NCBI GenBank assembly: GCA_003991915.1
Contig: RQTK01000495.1
Coordinates: 300,415 to 364,414 of the forward strand
Direction: 5' to 3'
DNA from: Elysia chlorotica
Taxonomy: Eukaryota > Mollusca > Gastropoda > Plakobranchidae
DNA: 64,000 nt
The notes under the pieces: model-generated
The model's database searches: none
Told to the model about the DNA's origin: nothing
The model's input: the letters and a program-made list of their open reading frames with translations, nothing else
Shown here: positions 1 through 12,609 of the stretch, piece by piece
How positions within the stretch are numbered: the stretch's first letter is position 1
How the letters are laid out: each line of letters starts with the position of its first letter
Translations under genes and position numbers: made by a program

Positions 1-453
1 TTCAAGAATTACATTCCTGACAAAAGTGTTTCCATTACAGCTATTTTGTTTTCAGCAAGAATATTATATATGAAGTAACAAGAGTAAATCAGGCATAAGT
101 CGCTGATAAACATTTTGAGTAGAGCCCTTTGAACATTGAAGAACTACTATTTATTGACCTTTTGTAATTTTATGGATTTAAAAAATTTATCTTTGATTGT
201 AGAAATTATAGAATTATAATTTTTTCATCTCTGATGCTTCTTTACACAGTATTAACTACTCCAATAGTCCAAATATCAACTTTCGCCGGATTCACCCTGG
301 TTGCTTCATATATTTATGATGATTTGTATTTATATAAGGAGAATTTGAATTTGAAATTTAGTCTGAAAGAAAGGTAATGATTGATTTAGATCTAGCCAAA
401 TTTTAGGTTCTAGATTAAGCTCAAATAGTTCTACTCTTGTATATATCTCCAAG
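1..453. other. Intron sequence, no gene seen
   Basis: AT-rich intron of the HECTD4-like gene. Around 285-315 it carries a short fragment (GATTCACCCTGG core) that recurs near 22350, 25355 and 42890, so it is a dispersed repeat. No coding exon was recognised. Confidence 0.5.
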
Positions 454-1550
454 GTTTTGGCCAATGCTCCCTTCTGCTAGCTCAGTGATGATACCATGCA
501 TAACTAACTCACATTCACAATCTTTCTGTCTGTGAATCTGACAAGGTTCTGGCCAATGCTCCCTTCAGTAGCACACCAGTTGGTGTTTTCCTTGCAAAGT
601 TTTTCTCTCTTCTTTTAGCTTAAGTGATAATATCATGCCTATTAAAAACTCATCATCATTTCTCTCAGTGTTTTGGCCAATGCTGTCCTAGATCTGTGCT
701 GGATTCAGTGACATAATGCATAAAACTAACTCACCATCTTGTTGTCCATGTATCCCGTATCAAGGTTTTGCCCAATGCTCTCCTGTGCTGGATCAGTGAC
801 ATCATGCATGTAACTAACTCACCATCTTGTTGTCCAATGTATCCCTTATCAAGGTTTTGGTCAACGCTCTCCTAGATATGTGCTGGATTCAGTGACATAA
901 TGCATATAACTAACTCATCATCTTTTCGTCCATGTATCCCTTATCAAGGTTTTGGCCAACGCTCTCCTAGATATGTGCTGGATCAGTGACATCACGCGTA
1001 TAACTAACTCACCATCTTTTCGTCCATGTATCCCTTATCAAGGTTTTGGCCAACACTCTCCTCTTCTGGATCATGCATATAACTAACTCACCATCTTTTT
1101 GTCCATGTATCCCTAATCAAGGTTTTGGCCAACACTCTCCTGTTCTGGATCATGCATATTACTAACTCACCATCTTTTCGTCCATGTATCCCATATCAAG
1201 GTTTTGGCCAACGCTCTCCTGTTCTGGATCATGCATATAACTAACTCACCATCTTTTCGTCCATGTATCCCTTATCAAGGTTTTGGCCAACGCTCTCCTG
1301 TTTTGGATCATGCATATAACTAACTAACCATCTTTTTGTCCACGTAAACCTTATCAAGGTTTTGGCCAACGCTCTCCTAGATATGTGCTGGATTTAGTGA
1401 GATCACGCGTATAACTAACTCACCATCTTTTCGTCCGTGTATCCCTTATCAAAGGTTTTGGCCAACGCTCTCCTAGATATGTGCTGGATTTAGTGAGATC
1501 ACGCGTATAACTAACTCACCATCTTTTTGTCCAATGTATCCCACATCAAG
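454..1550 (+). repeat. Minisatellite built from an acceptor plus exon start (12 decoys)
   Basis: Twelve tandem units lie immediately upstream of the exon at 1551. Exon-like starts fall at 454, 546, 670, 765, 854, 949, 1043, 1122, 1201, 1280, 1359 and 1455, with spacings of 79 or about 92-96 bases (one is 124). Most units carry the AG acceptor followed by GTTTTGGCCAACGCTCT, the first 17 bases of the true exon, then intron-like sequence. The upstream three units are the most diverged. In the long units the decoy frame reaches a TGA after 13 codons. Confidence 0.93.
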
Positions 1551-1823
1551 GTTTTGGCCAACGCTCTGTCGGGCCTCCCGGTTCTGCTGGGATCGCTGGA
1601 CAGCCTCCCGTCCCCCCGGTCCCCTCGTGGAGCCAGTGCTGGAGGCACGTCTAGCGGAGTGAACAATAACAGCGGTGGTGGAGGGAGTGGAGGAGGTGGA
1701 GGAGGAGGCAGCGGTTCTAGCCAAGCGACCAACCAGCTCATGTCCCTGGCCAAGCTGGCGAACGCCGCACTGTGTGCCCTCGGAGGCTTTCAGGAGACGC
1801 TCAAACCCGGCTGCGAGGTCAAG
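1551..1823 (+). CDS. HECTD4: HECTD4-like exon with Gly/Ser linker (first in window)
   Basis: Ninety-one codons, phase 0 at both ends. It begins VLANALSGLPVLLGSLDSL, passes through a low-complexity Gly/Ser/Asn linker, and ends in a helical-looking stretch (LMSLAKLANAALCALGGF). The donor is AAG|GTCAGA. The acceptor is the last of thirteen near-identical copies of the junction (see the minisatellite upstream), so the start at 1551 is chosen because only this copy continues into open coding sequence that joins in frame to 2658. Confidence 0.82.
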
Positions 1824-4800
1824 GTCAGAGACAAATTTAGCCCGGGTCATCGGAATATATTGTATTTTCTATCAGCCATTTAAATTGTTATGATCAAAAT
1901 TTTGTAATGTTTTTTGCTGGAGTGTTATTTTTTTCCCCTAGTGGAAAAACCATCATTGATTTTTAAAAATTTCCTCTTAAAAGTGGAAAACATTTTCTAT
2001 ATATATATGTATATTTTTGGATGAATTATCCCACTTTACTTGCAGTTGCACCCCTACAGTATTGATTATCAACTGTAAGGTGAATAGAACCTAAAGGTAG
2101 TGAAATATACAGATTTGAAAACAAAGTAGAAAGAAGAAATAAAGCCCAAGTCTCCACTAAAATTGCTTTTCTTTATTTTTTGAAAAATCGAACATAAAAA
2201 ACTGAATGTTACAGCAAAGGGAACCAATAATTTATTACAACTTTCACTAAGAGGTTAGTTCAATTGGAGCATAAGACTTGGTCTGTATTACTTTAAACTC
2301 CATATTTTTCTTCTATTCCAATGATGCTACAACAACCACCTAATACAGTATCTCTGTTGTCAAGGGGTACGCGGTGGTCCTGGGGTAGAACATTGGCTTC
2401 CGACGCAAAAGGTCTGGGTTTGAGCCTTGGCGATTGCGCTCCCTACTGGTTGGGTCGGTGTCAGTTGAATGTGACCAGCTGAGACAGAAGTCGTGGTATC
2501 CCCGCCCTGTCTCGTGTGTGGCAGCACATAAAATTGTCAGACGTCAGTCTTGGGATCTGTCCACAATATAGCCTATATAGTGTTGATGTTGGACGTTAAA
2601 CCAACTCAACAACAGTCTCTGTTGTCAAGCCTTAACCATCTGTTACCCTGTCTCTAGGTGACTGGTGAAGGGGTCCGTGGCACGCAAGGCACAGTGGTCA
2701 GCGTATCGGACCAGAACGACGCAGTGACCATCCAGCTCAACTCTGGTGCCAGCGGAGAGATGGAGAGACCCAGCCCAGTGTCAGCCGTCGGCAGCGACAG
2801 TCCCAGCTACAGCGACACCATCAAGGTTCCCCTGGCCAGGGTGCAGCCAGTCAGGAACGAGGTGAACTGCTAACCAGCCTATCAGAAAGACTGATGCTTT
2901 GTTTCAATGTTCCCGTCTCTACTAATCATCATAATTAAATGTTCCCCTATCTGTTAACTATATTTGTGAAATGTTCTCATATTGGTCTCCCACCCCACCC
3001 CTAAATATGTTAACTGTCATTATGAAATGTTATCCTTACCTCCCCCCCCCCCCAGATGCTAACCATCATTATGGAATGATGTTCATGTTTCAATCCCCCC
3101 AGAAATTTACCATCATTATGGGTTTAGTAGAGCAGTCCACAGAGGTCTTACAGAGGGAAGAAATGGTTAAAGATTTTGTTTTGCTGTTATCTTAGCCAGG
3201 CTGTAATGTTTTTGTGTCTGTCACCTCCCTCCCCTCTACCAGATGTTTGCCAAGCACCAGCCCGAGATGACAGAGGCGTTCCTCTCGGCCACCAAAGTTG
3301 TCGTGCTGCCCCCAGACGAGTCCACCTCTCCCCTAGCCCAGACACTCCACTGCACTGGCGACGGGAACTCCATGCCCAACCAGATCTGCCGAGTTGTGGC
3401 CGAGATTCGAACCCGCACCTCCATTGTGCTGGCCCGGTGCCTGCAGGACATCCAGTTTGCCAAGGAGTTTATCGAGGAGTGCGGCTACTCCATCGACATG
3501 CTCAAGTCCCTGGCCAAGGACTGTGACACAGGTTGGTTGAGCTGGCTTAGTTGAGTTGAGTTGGTTGCTTAATAAATACGACAATTTCACCCCTGGTCAT
3601 GCTGGCTGAGTTGAGTTGAGTTGGTTGCTTAATAAATACAACAATTTCACCCCTGGTCATGCTGGCTGAGTTGAGTTGAGTTGAGTTGGTTGCTTAATAA
3701 ATACGACAATTTCACCCCTGGTCATGCTGGCTGAGTTGAGTTGAGTTGGTTGCTTAATAAATACGACAATTTCACCCCTGGTCATGCTGGCTGAGTTGAG
3801 ATGAGTTGGTTGCTTAACGTCCAACGTCAGCAGCATATAGGCTGTATTGTGGACAGGTCCCAAGTCTAAAACCTGATTATTTTATGTACTGCCACACAGA
3901 GACAGTGCGGGGATACCTGGACCCCTGTCTCAGCCATTCATATTATACAGCCACCGACCTAACCTGTAGCGGTCAAAATAAGACAATTTCATCCCTGTTT
4001 TTGCTGGCAACAGGGTACAGATGGAGATGGGTGGGCAGAATCATGTCATGCAAAGCTTAGAAGACAAAAAATTTCAATTTTTATTTGGCAGTTTTCTTTT
4101 AGCAATGCAATCTTGCTTCTTAGTATTACCTTAAAAGATGAAAAATACATTAGGGAGAGCATTTCCTCCACTGGTAGCAAAATTGTAGCACCTCGCTGCA
4201 TAATTGAACTCTGTTGCTCCCTTGTTTTAGCTCTTTGTATACCACGGAAATCTGTTTGTATTATTTCTTCATTATTTAAGTGGTGCTTTCATTGTAGGAA
4301 AGAGTAGAAAACCTTTTTGCCAAAAGCTTGATAGAACCAAAATCAGCACTAATTTTAAGAACTGCAATCTATTGTATGATTATAATTTTCCAGTCAACCA
4401 ACTGATACTTAGGAATTTTTGTCTAAGCACGATTTGTTATTGCCAAATATTTTCTGAAATATGAAGCTGCACTAAAAAAGAAAGGACTTTGAGGATTGAT
4501 CATAATGTGACATAAAAGGTTACTTATTATTATGTATATGATCATTATTTACCAATGATACTTGGAAGTTTAGTCAAAGCGAGGAAACTGTTATTGCCAA
4601 ATATTTTAGGAAATCGGAAACTGCAATAAAAACTTTATGTACTTAATATATTTTGAAAGTTTTCTATAAGGCAGATAGACCAATGTGATCTATTTTATGT
4701 CGTTACCATTGAATAAAACAGTGATATTTGATACACTTTGAAAAATATAGAGATTTTTTGGAACAATTTAATGTTGTAGAGGATTTTTCAGGTGCAATGT

Positions 4801-6562
4801 ATATTTTTTTCAGTGTGAAGGATAGCATTTCGAACATGGCTCACTGGACAAATGAAAACCATCTGATACTAAAACTTACTAAGTGAATAATATATGTACC
4901 TCCACCCCCCCCCCCCCCCCCTTCCACCCCCCCGGAGACGGGTGGCCCNNNNNNNNNNNNNNNNNNNNNNNNNTGGAGTCTCACTGCCACCGGCTGCGCA
5001 TGCTCTACCGAGACTGTGCCAAACCGCCGGCCCCTCCGTGCCGTGCCGACATCAGGCCGGTGAGTGGAAACGACTAAGCATGATCCTCATAACACGATGA
5101 CGGTTTTCTGTTAATTTACGGATTTCAGTAGAAAAAATAATTCTCTATTAATACTACCATTCATAATATACACCTTATTTTGTATATGCAAGGCAATATT
5201 TTTTGTGAAATGTGTTTTTATTCCCACCCATGTTTGTGCATCAGGGAGTCTCTTTTTAAATAGTCTAAATGAATATTTCAGGGTTGCATACACTTTCAAA
5301 AGGAGGACTTCAAAAAAAATTTCTTTTGTAGGTATTTTATATCAAATGAAAATAAAACCTAGTGTCTTTTTTTTTAATTTCTCAACATATGATTATGGTT
5401 AACCCAGAATCTAGTGACATTTTAACTCTTTAACATAGGATCATGGTAAACACCGCATATGGTGACGTGCCATGTTTTTCTCTCGGTAAACAAATTCCTT
5501 GTCCGTTGTTACTGAACCAGTCAAAGGAGATGTTGTGGGACATGCAGCGACCGTTCCCGCCCACTCGCGCCTGTCTCTTCTCCCACGGACTGACGGGTGT
5601 GATGTTCCTGGGGGACCCGAGCGCCGGAGTGGGTCTGCCCCGAGGAACCATGGTCTACGCCAATCAGCCGATTCCTAGAGAGGTACGTCAAAAAATATTT
5701 TTTATCATCGTCAATCACTGAAATTAGAAGAATAAATTTTTTTTATTATTTCAATCCCTTGATTTTATATATTATGGATGTGATTTAAAAAAAAAAATTG
5801 TTCCACTTTTTGGAAGAAATGAGTCAAGTTCAACAAACAGAAAGGCCACCATGTCATTTTTTTTTTTTTTAAAGTTTTTGTCTATTTGCTTACTGTTATT
5901 ATTGCTCTTTAAGAGAATTGGTGACCAATATTCGACTCTATGTTGTTCAAAATTAGTAGTAGGTGTTTTAAGCCTTCATTTAGTAAGCTTCAGTCTTTAT
6001 TTCAAATTTTTTTGTCTGTAACTATTAATGTGTAATCAATGTTAGCGTTAAACTTTCCAGTGACGTTCTTAACCTAGCTTGTTTTTTTTTTTTAATTTCA
6101 AACTCATTAAAATTAAATTTATGAAATAAATATCTAGAGAGTTGTTTTTTTTAAATGGTACATACTTGAAGTCAGGATGTACTTCTAGATTTTGTTAAAG
6201 CATTTTTGTTTTGTTTTGTACTGTCTGTAACTATAAATGTTCATTTTCATTTTTGAGTAATTATATTTGTGTAATCAATGTTAAATTTCAAACCTTCCAG
6301 GCTCCATCATTCTACTGGGAGCTTGAAGTGACCTCTTTTGGAGATACGCAAGACGAGAGCGGGGCTGTTGTGTCCTTTGGGTTCGCTCCCCCTGTCGAGA
6401 AAAAAGACGGGGCATGGACAAATCCAGTCGGCACTTGTCTGTTTCTAAAGTAAGTCTCTGTCTCTCTCTTGTTCTCTGTGTGTTTGTCTGTCTTGCACCT
6501 GCCTTGGTCTGTGTCTGTCTTGTACCTGCCTTGGTCTGTGTTTACTCTCTTTCTTTCTTTCA

Positions 6563-6593
<31 letters not shown>

Positions 6594-9500
6594 CCACTCG
6601 TACATTTCTCTCTTTTTTTCTTCTTTTAGTTCTCTTTCTCTTCCTTATCCTCCTCTTCCGTCTCTGTACCCTTACCTCTTGTTCTCTTCCATTTCCCTTT
6701 TACTTCAACTTATTATCACCACACAGTTTTTGGGGTTGTGGAGCCACTGTGTCACAGATAAGTATAAATACGATCAAAGGGGAGCATAAGTATAAATTGT
6801 AACCTGCTCTAAACGTTCAGAAAGTTCTTGATGCATAAAAAAATCTTAGAAGTTATTGGATACTATATATAGCACTGAAGCAAAATCTATTTTTAAATTT
6901 TAAGTGTGTGCCAATGATTTAAAAATATTTTTTAAAACCGTCTTGGCTTCTAACCCATTAGAGAGAATATTCACTGATGTTAGTCCTCAGCACTTACTGA
7001 GGTTTTTAAAAGACATTGATCTGTTTAACAAAATTTAATCGTGATAATTCTACACATATATATATATATATAGTTTTAATTGACTAAAGATTTATATGCT
7101 TTCTCAGTTTTAATCGACCATTTTTTTATTACAAGATTTATATGCTTTTACAAATCAGAGAAATAGAAGGAGTCACCTTTGCTACTTCTGTACTGTATTA
7201 ACTTCTAAGATCTAATGGGCACAATGTAGCTGTTTCTATGCTGGTGTGCTGTAAATACAAACTCTGAGAGAAGTTGAAGGATTCATCGTTGCTAGTAGTG
7301 TACTGTATTAACTGTCTAAGGCACAACAATATAGCTGTTAACGTTCTGATGTGCCGTAAATACAAACTCCATCTCTAACTCTGTCCCCAGCAACGGCAAG
7401 GCTGTCCACTACAACGGATCAAGTTTGCTCCAGTGGCGCAGCGTGAGGCTGGAGGTGGCTGTCGGACCAGGGGATGTTGCCGGCATCGGTTGGGAGAGAT
7501 GTGGTGAGGCTTCCACAGGGGGCCAACCACCCAAAGGTAGCCAGCTAGCTAAGTCTTTGGCTCAGACTTAAAGTTTCAGAGGATTATTTAGGGGGTAGAG
7601 CATTGGTCTGACACAGAAAGTACATGGTTTGAGTCTCACTCTGGCGGTTTGATTTTTTCCTGTACTGTTGGGGTCGGTCAATATAATGAGACCTACTTAG
7701 CCCGCTTTGCCACATAAACTTTTTCTTAAGATCAAGAAGACTTCATATTTTGTTTCCAAAGAATTATTTGGGGAATATAAAAAAAAATGTTTCAATAGAA
7801 ATGAAGAAAATCTCTGGAATAAATCAAAAAGTTTTCTTTTCGTAGACAAATTTTTAGACCAACCTTATCAGTGGCTCTATAAAGAAAAAATGATAAGAGA
7901 TCTATCATTTCAATTGTTAGCTTTCCCGTTTGTAGCTTGCCAGTTATGATAAATAAATTTGAATCTTTGAGTTGGCAGAATAGCATATCTCATTTATTGC
8001 AAATAGAAAAAAAATGATTTATTCCTCTCGTGTACCAGTTGAACATAATGTTTCTCCCAATCCATAATATTATAATAAAATTTAATTGTGATATTCCTAC
8101 ACATGGATCTTTTAAACTACTGTATATACCCTTCACTTATAACAAACTTTTAACGCACAATTGTTATGTTTTTACTACTCGGAGAGATAAAGGAGTCACC
8201 TTTGCTACTAGTATAATGCATTAACTGTCTTAGAACATTATGGGCATAACATAGCCGTTACCAATCTGACGTGCCGTTAAACAAACTCACTCACTCACTA
8301 TTTCCATCGAGTCTACATCACTTACCATGTATACGAATTGACCACATTTCAGGCCAGGTCTACTTCACCTACAACGGCCAGAGACTGAACGCATCCCTGG
8401 ACAGTGTGTCTGGGGCGCTGTACCCAGTGGTTCACATCCAGAAAAAGGTTAGGAGCACTAAGCCTTGTGACTTACAGTTTATATATTTATGTGCATTTAA
8501 CATGGGAGTGACGTTGACGCAATGGTCATGGCAAGTTTCGAGCCACCGATGAAAGGATTCTGGGTTCGATCTGGATGTATAAGAAAATTGCTTTTGGTCT
8601 CTTTGTGTTCACGAAATGGGTAGCTGAGGATTCTATTACTATTCTCTCTTGCTATTCTCAGTAGCTATTTTCTCTTGCTTTTTTTTCTCACTAGCTTCTT
8701 TTGTTATCCTCAATCATTTTTTTCTCCAGCTATTTTCTCTCCCTAATTTCTCTTGCTAATCTCTCTTGCTAATCACTCTTGCTATTTTCTCTGATTATTT
8801 TCTCTTGCTATTCTCCCCCTGCTATTTCCTCTCGCCATCCTCTCTCGTTATTCGATAATTCTCTCTTACTATTCTCTTTCACTACTTCTGGCTATTCTAT
8901 CTCACTATTCTCTCTTGCTTTACTCTCTCACTATTTGCTTTAGCTATTTTCTCCCCATGCTATTCTCTCTTGTTATTCTCTCTTACTATTCTCTTTCACT
9001 ACTTCTGGCTATTCTGTCTCACTATGCTCTCTTGCTATGCTCTCTCACTATTTTCTTTCACTGATTTCTCTTACTATTTCCTATCCCTGTTTCCTCCCCC
9101 AGGGCTGCCGAGTGAAAGCCAACTTTGGAGCCCGACCGTTCGCCTATGCCGAGGGCCAGCAGCACCGTGACGCAGCGGAAGAAGCCAACGACGTCCTCAG
9201 AGACATTCGCGAGTCGTTTAACCACCTGCCGTTCTCGGGGCTGCTGGGAGCTGCCGGAAGCGAAGACTCTGAGAGCGACAGTGCGGACACCTCGACTGTC
9301 CCGGCGCAGGGCTTGGTGGCCATCCCAGTCCTTTCCGACCCCAGGGAAAACAAGAGCTCGCCTCCCAATATACCGTGCACCGTTCCGCAGTCGCAGCCTC
9401 CACACAAAGGTAGCTGGGTAGTTTTTAATGTTGTTAGACTGTTGCTTGTGTTATTTTGCTTGGTATTGAGATTATGAAAGCTTGCTTAATGTTAGTTTTT

Positions 9501-12500
9501 TGTTTTGCATTATCTAAGCATTTTATGGGGATTCCTGATTTTATTTATGTGTCTTAAAAGTTACACCTTTTAGAGCAAAAGAGCACACGAGTCATTTCAA
9601 GTTAATGGGAGCAGGGTTGGCAGGAATAAATTGAAAGGAAGTGCAGAATTCCAAAGAAGTAGGGTGAAGCTATACAGAAATGTAGCAATAGGCGGATTAA
9701 TAGGTTTTGTAACAACAATTAGAAACTCAAATATCTTCAGCAACCAAATAAGAGAGAAATAGTTACTTTTGTATTGGATTGAGAGCAAAATTAAGACACA
9801 ACACAGAAAGTTTCGAAACAATTTGAGCAGCAATCGTGGTCCTCATAAAAAATTGAGCCTATTATGTTTTTATATATAGATTTTAATTGTTGTTTTTTGT
9901 GTGTTCTTTTTCTGTTTCAGAGTACTCCATAGATGCGAGCCAGAGCTACAAGCTGCTCCCATCGTTCGACAACTTTGTGCTGACGGGCCCGGATACAATG
10001 TTCTCATGTCCCAGTGAGGAGGATTCAGATGATGAAAGTGCAGTGTGTTTAGGCGACGAGTCCCAACAGCTGGAGGATCACTACGCGCTCCTGGTGAAGG
10101 CTTGGGAGCAGAAAGTGTTTCCTGTCATCAGGCGGCGGTTCCGTAATGAGGCCGAGAGGAAAGATGGCCTGGAGCAGATCAAGGGCGCCCTGCAGTTAGG
10201 TCAGTAGGGATTTCTTGGTGTCAGGGAGGGGAAGCAATAGGGTGCGGCAGTAAGTCAGTAGAGATATCCTAGGAGGAGGCCAAATACATATTTTTTTTTA
10301 TTATAAAGGTTATATTTTTCTAGCTTGGTGTGTCTAAACCATCAGCTTATTGTTATGCCTACCTTTCATTTCTTTGATGTATAGTATGTTTTTATTACTG
10401 ACCTGTATTTCCTGTCGATAGTAGAGTGTCTAAGGTGTTAAAAATGTAACTTTTTTTCAAACAAGAATAGCTGACTTAACTTGACATATAGCTATTACTG
10501 TTAATTTATTCCTCTATGTATGACATCTATAGATTTAATTCCTTAAGACAAGACAGACATAGCTCTACCGGCATTAGAGTGTCTATGATGTCATTATTGT
10601 AACTGTTTTTACCTCCACGAATGACAAACAAAGCACGACAGAGAATTATTACTGTAATTTTATTTCTCTAGGCATGACAACTGTAATTTTTTTTCTCCAC
10701 CAGGAATGACGGACATAGCTCGGCAGACGGTCGAGTTTCTATACGAGGAGAATGGCGGTATTCCGAGAGACCTCCACCTCCCTACAATCGACGATATCAA
10801 GGAGGACCTAGCAAAGTTTACCATCGATCGGGTCAAGAAGGGGACCACGGTGATCATCCGCACCCCGGCCGGCATAGCGGGAGCGCTGCCTTCCACAGTT
10901 GGAGCTTCGGGTTTGAACCCCGGGTCTTCCGGCAACGCAACCATGCAGCTACCAAAGTTTGCAGTGCGCAGCATGCTCAAGACCTTTGGTCTTACGGGAA
11001 CCGTCCTGGATGTTGACACGGTGGGTCAGGTTTTCTCACCTGATTAGTTTGGTTTGAATTATAGTAAATCTTGTATGTCGAAAGCTATGGTTGGTTCTCT
11101 GGCAGTCGTATTTTTGCTGAACTGGTGGGTTTGTGTTGGATAAATTAAAAGGCTTACAAGCTGCTGCATGAGCTGCTGTACCCTTAGTATGGGGTCTAAG
11201 TTTAAAGCACTTGTACTTATCATTGTGTGTACCCTTAGTCTTGGGTCTAAGTTTGGTGCATGGTTGCACTTATCATTTATATTATGTGTCTCTGGGTGTC
11301 CATGCTAACGAGCTGCTGTACCCTTAGTCTGGGGTCTAAGTTTAAAGCACTTGTATTTATTATTCTATAATTTTCACTCCTGTGTCTCTCTGTGTACAGG
11401 CCAACGAGCTGGTGCAAGTGGAGACCTACCTGCGAAGTGAGGGCGTGCTAGTCCGGTTCTGGTACCCTCTCCTAATGCTGGAGAAGCCAGCCCAGGGCAT
11501 GAGGAAAGCCTCCATCACGGGTGGACAGACCATGGACACCTCAAACATCTTCATACACAGGTACTGGGCTGTCAGGGGGGGGCGGTGGCCCAGGGGTAGA
11601 ACATCAGCTTCCGACGCAAAAGGTCCGGGTTTGAGCCCTGGCAATTTCGCTCCCTACTGGTTGGGTCGGTGTCAGTATAATGTGACCAGCTGATACAGGA
11701 GTCATGGCATCTCCGCCCAGCACATAAAATTGTCAGACGTCAGTCTTGAGATCCGTCCACAATATAGCCTTTATAGTGCTGATGTTGGACTTTAAAACCA
11801 ACTCAACTCAACTCAACTGTTTTTTGGTTACAAGATTTCATGGTCAAGTGTAGTAATGTTGGGGTTTCATTTTTTGGTATATAAGATATCACTGTAATGT
11901 TGGGGTTTCATTTTTTGGTATATAAGATATCACTGTAATGTTGGGGTTTCATTTTTTGGTATATAAGATATCACTGTAATGTTGGGGTTTGTTTCATTTC
12001 TTGGTGTATAAGATATCACTGTAATGTTGGGGTTTCATTTTTTGGTATATAAGATATCACTGTAATGTTGGGGTTTCATTGTTTGGTGTATAAACTATCA
12101 CTGTAATGTTGGGGTTTCATTTTTTTGGTATATAAGATATCACTGTCAAGTGCAGTAATGTTGGGGTTTCAATTTTTGGTATATAAGATATCACTGTCAA
12201 GTGCAGTAATGTTGGGGTTTCAATTTTTGGTATATAAGATATCACTGTCAAGTATAGAGTAATGTTGGAGTTTCATTTCTTGGTGCATAAGATATATATA
12301 TTGTAGTAATGTTTGGAATTATATATTGTAAAATGAAACCTGTCTGTTTTTTGCAGAGAGCTCCTGAGCATTGAGTCTGCACTAGCACACATGCATCTGC
12401 GGACTGCTTTCCTCCGCCTGACGGACCACTGTAACTCTCCGGCCATGGAGATCAACTCTTGCTCTGCTAGTCTTGGATCAGGCATGGCGGCTTGTGCAGT

Positions 12501-12578
12501 AACACTGCAGGTTGGTTGTCAAAGGCTTCCCCGTTCTCTCTCTTTCACTTTGTATCTCTGACTCTCTCACTCACTCTT

Positions 12579-12609
<31 letters not shown>

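Noticed and set aside
454-1550. Regularly spaced repeats that could suggest a CRISPR-like array
   Set aside because: Whole 79-96 base units are repeated with no unique spacers, the genome is eukaryotic, and the unit is exon-derived.
1473-1850. Minus-strand 125-codon frame
   Set aside because: It is antisense to the HECTD4-like Gly/Ser exon and the minisatellite.
9037-9100. Upstream extension of the exon at 9103
   Set aside because: The extra codons are the intron pyrimidine tract; a clear CCCCCAG acceptor precedes GGCTGC.
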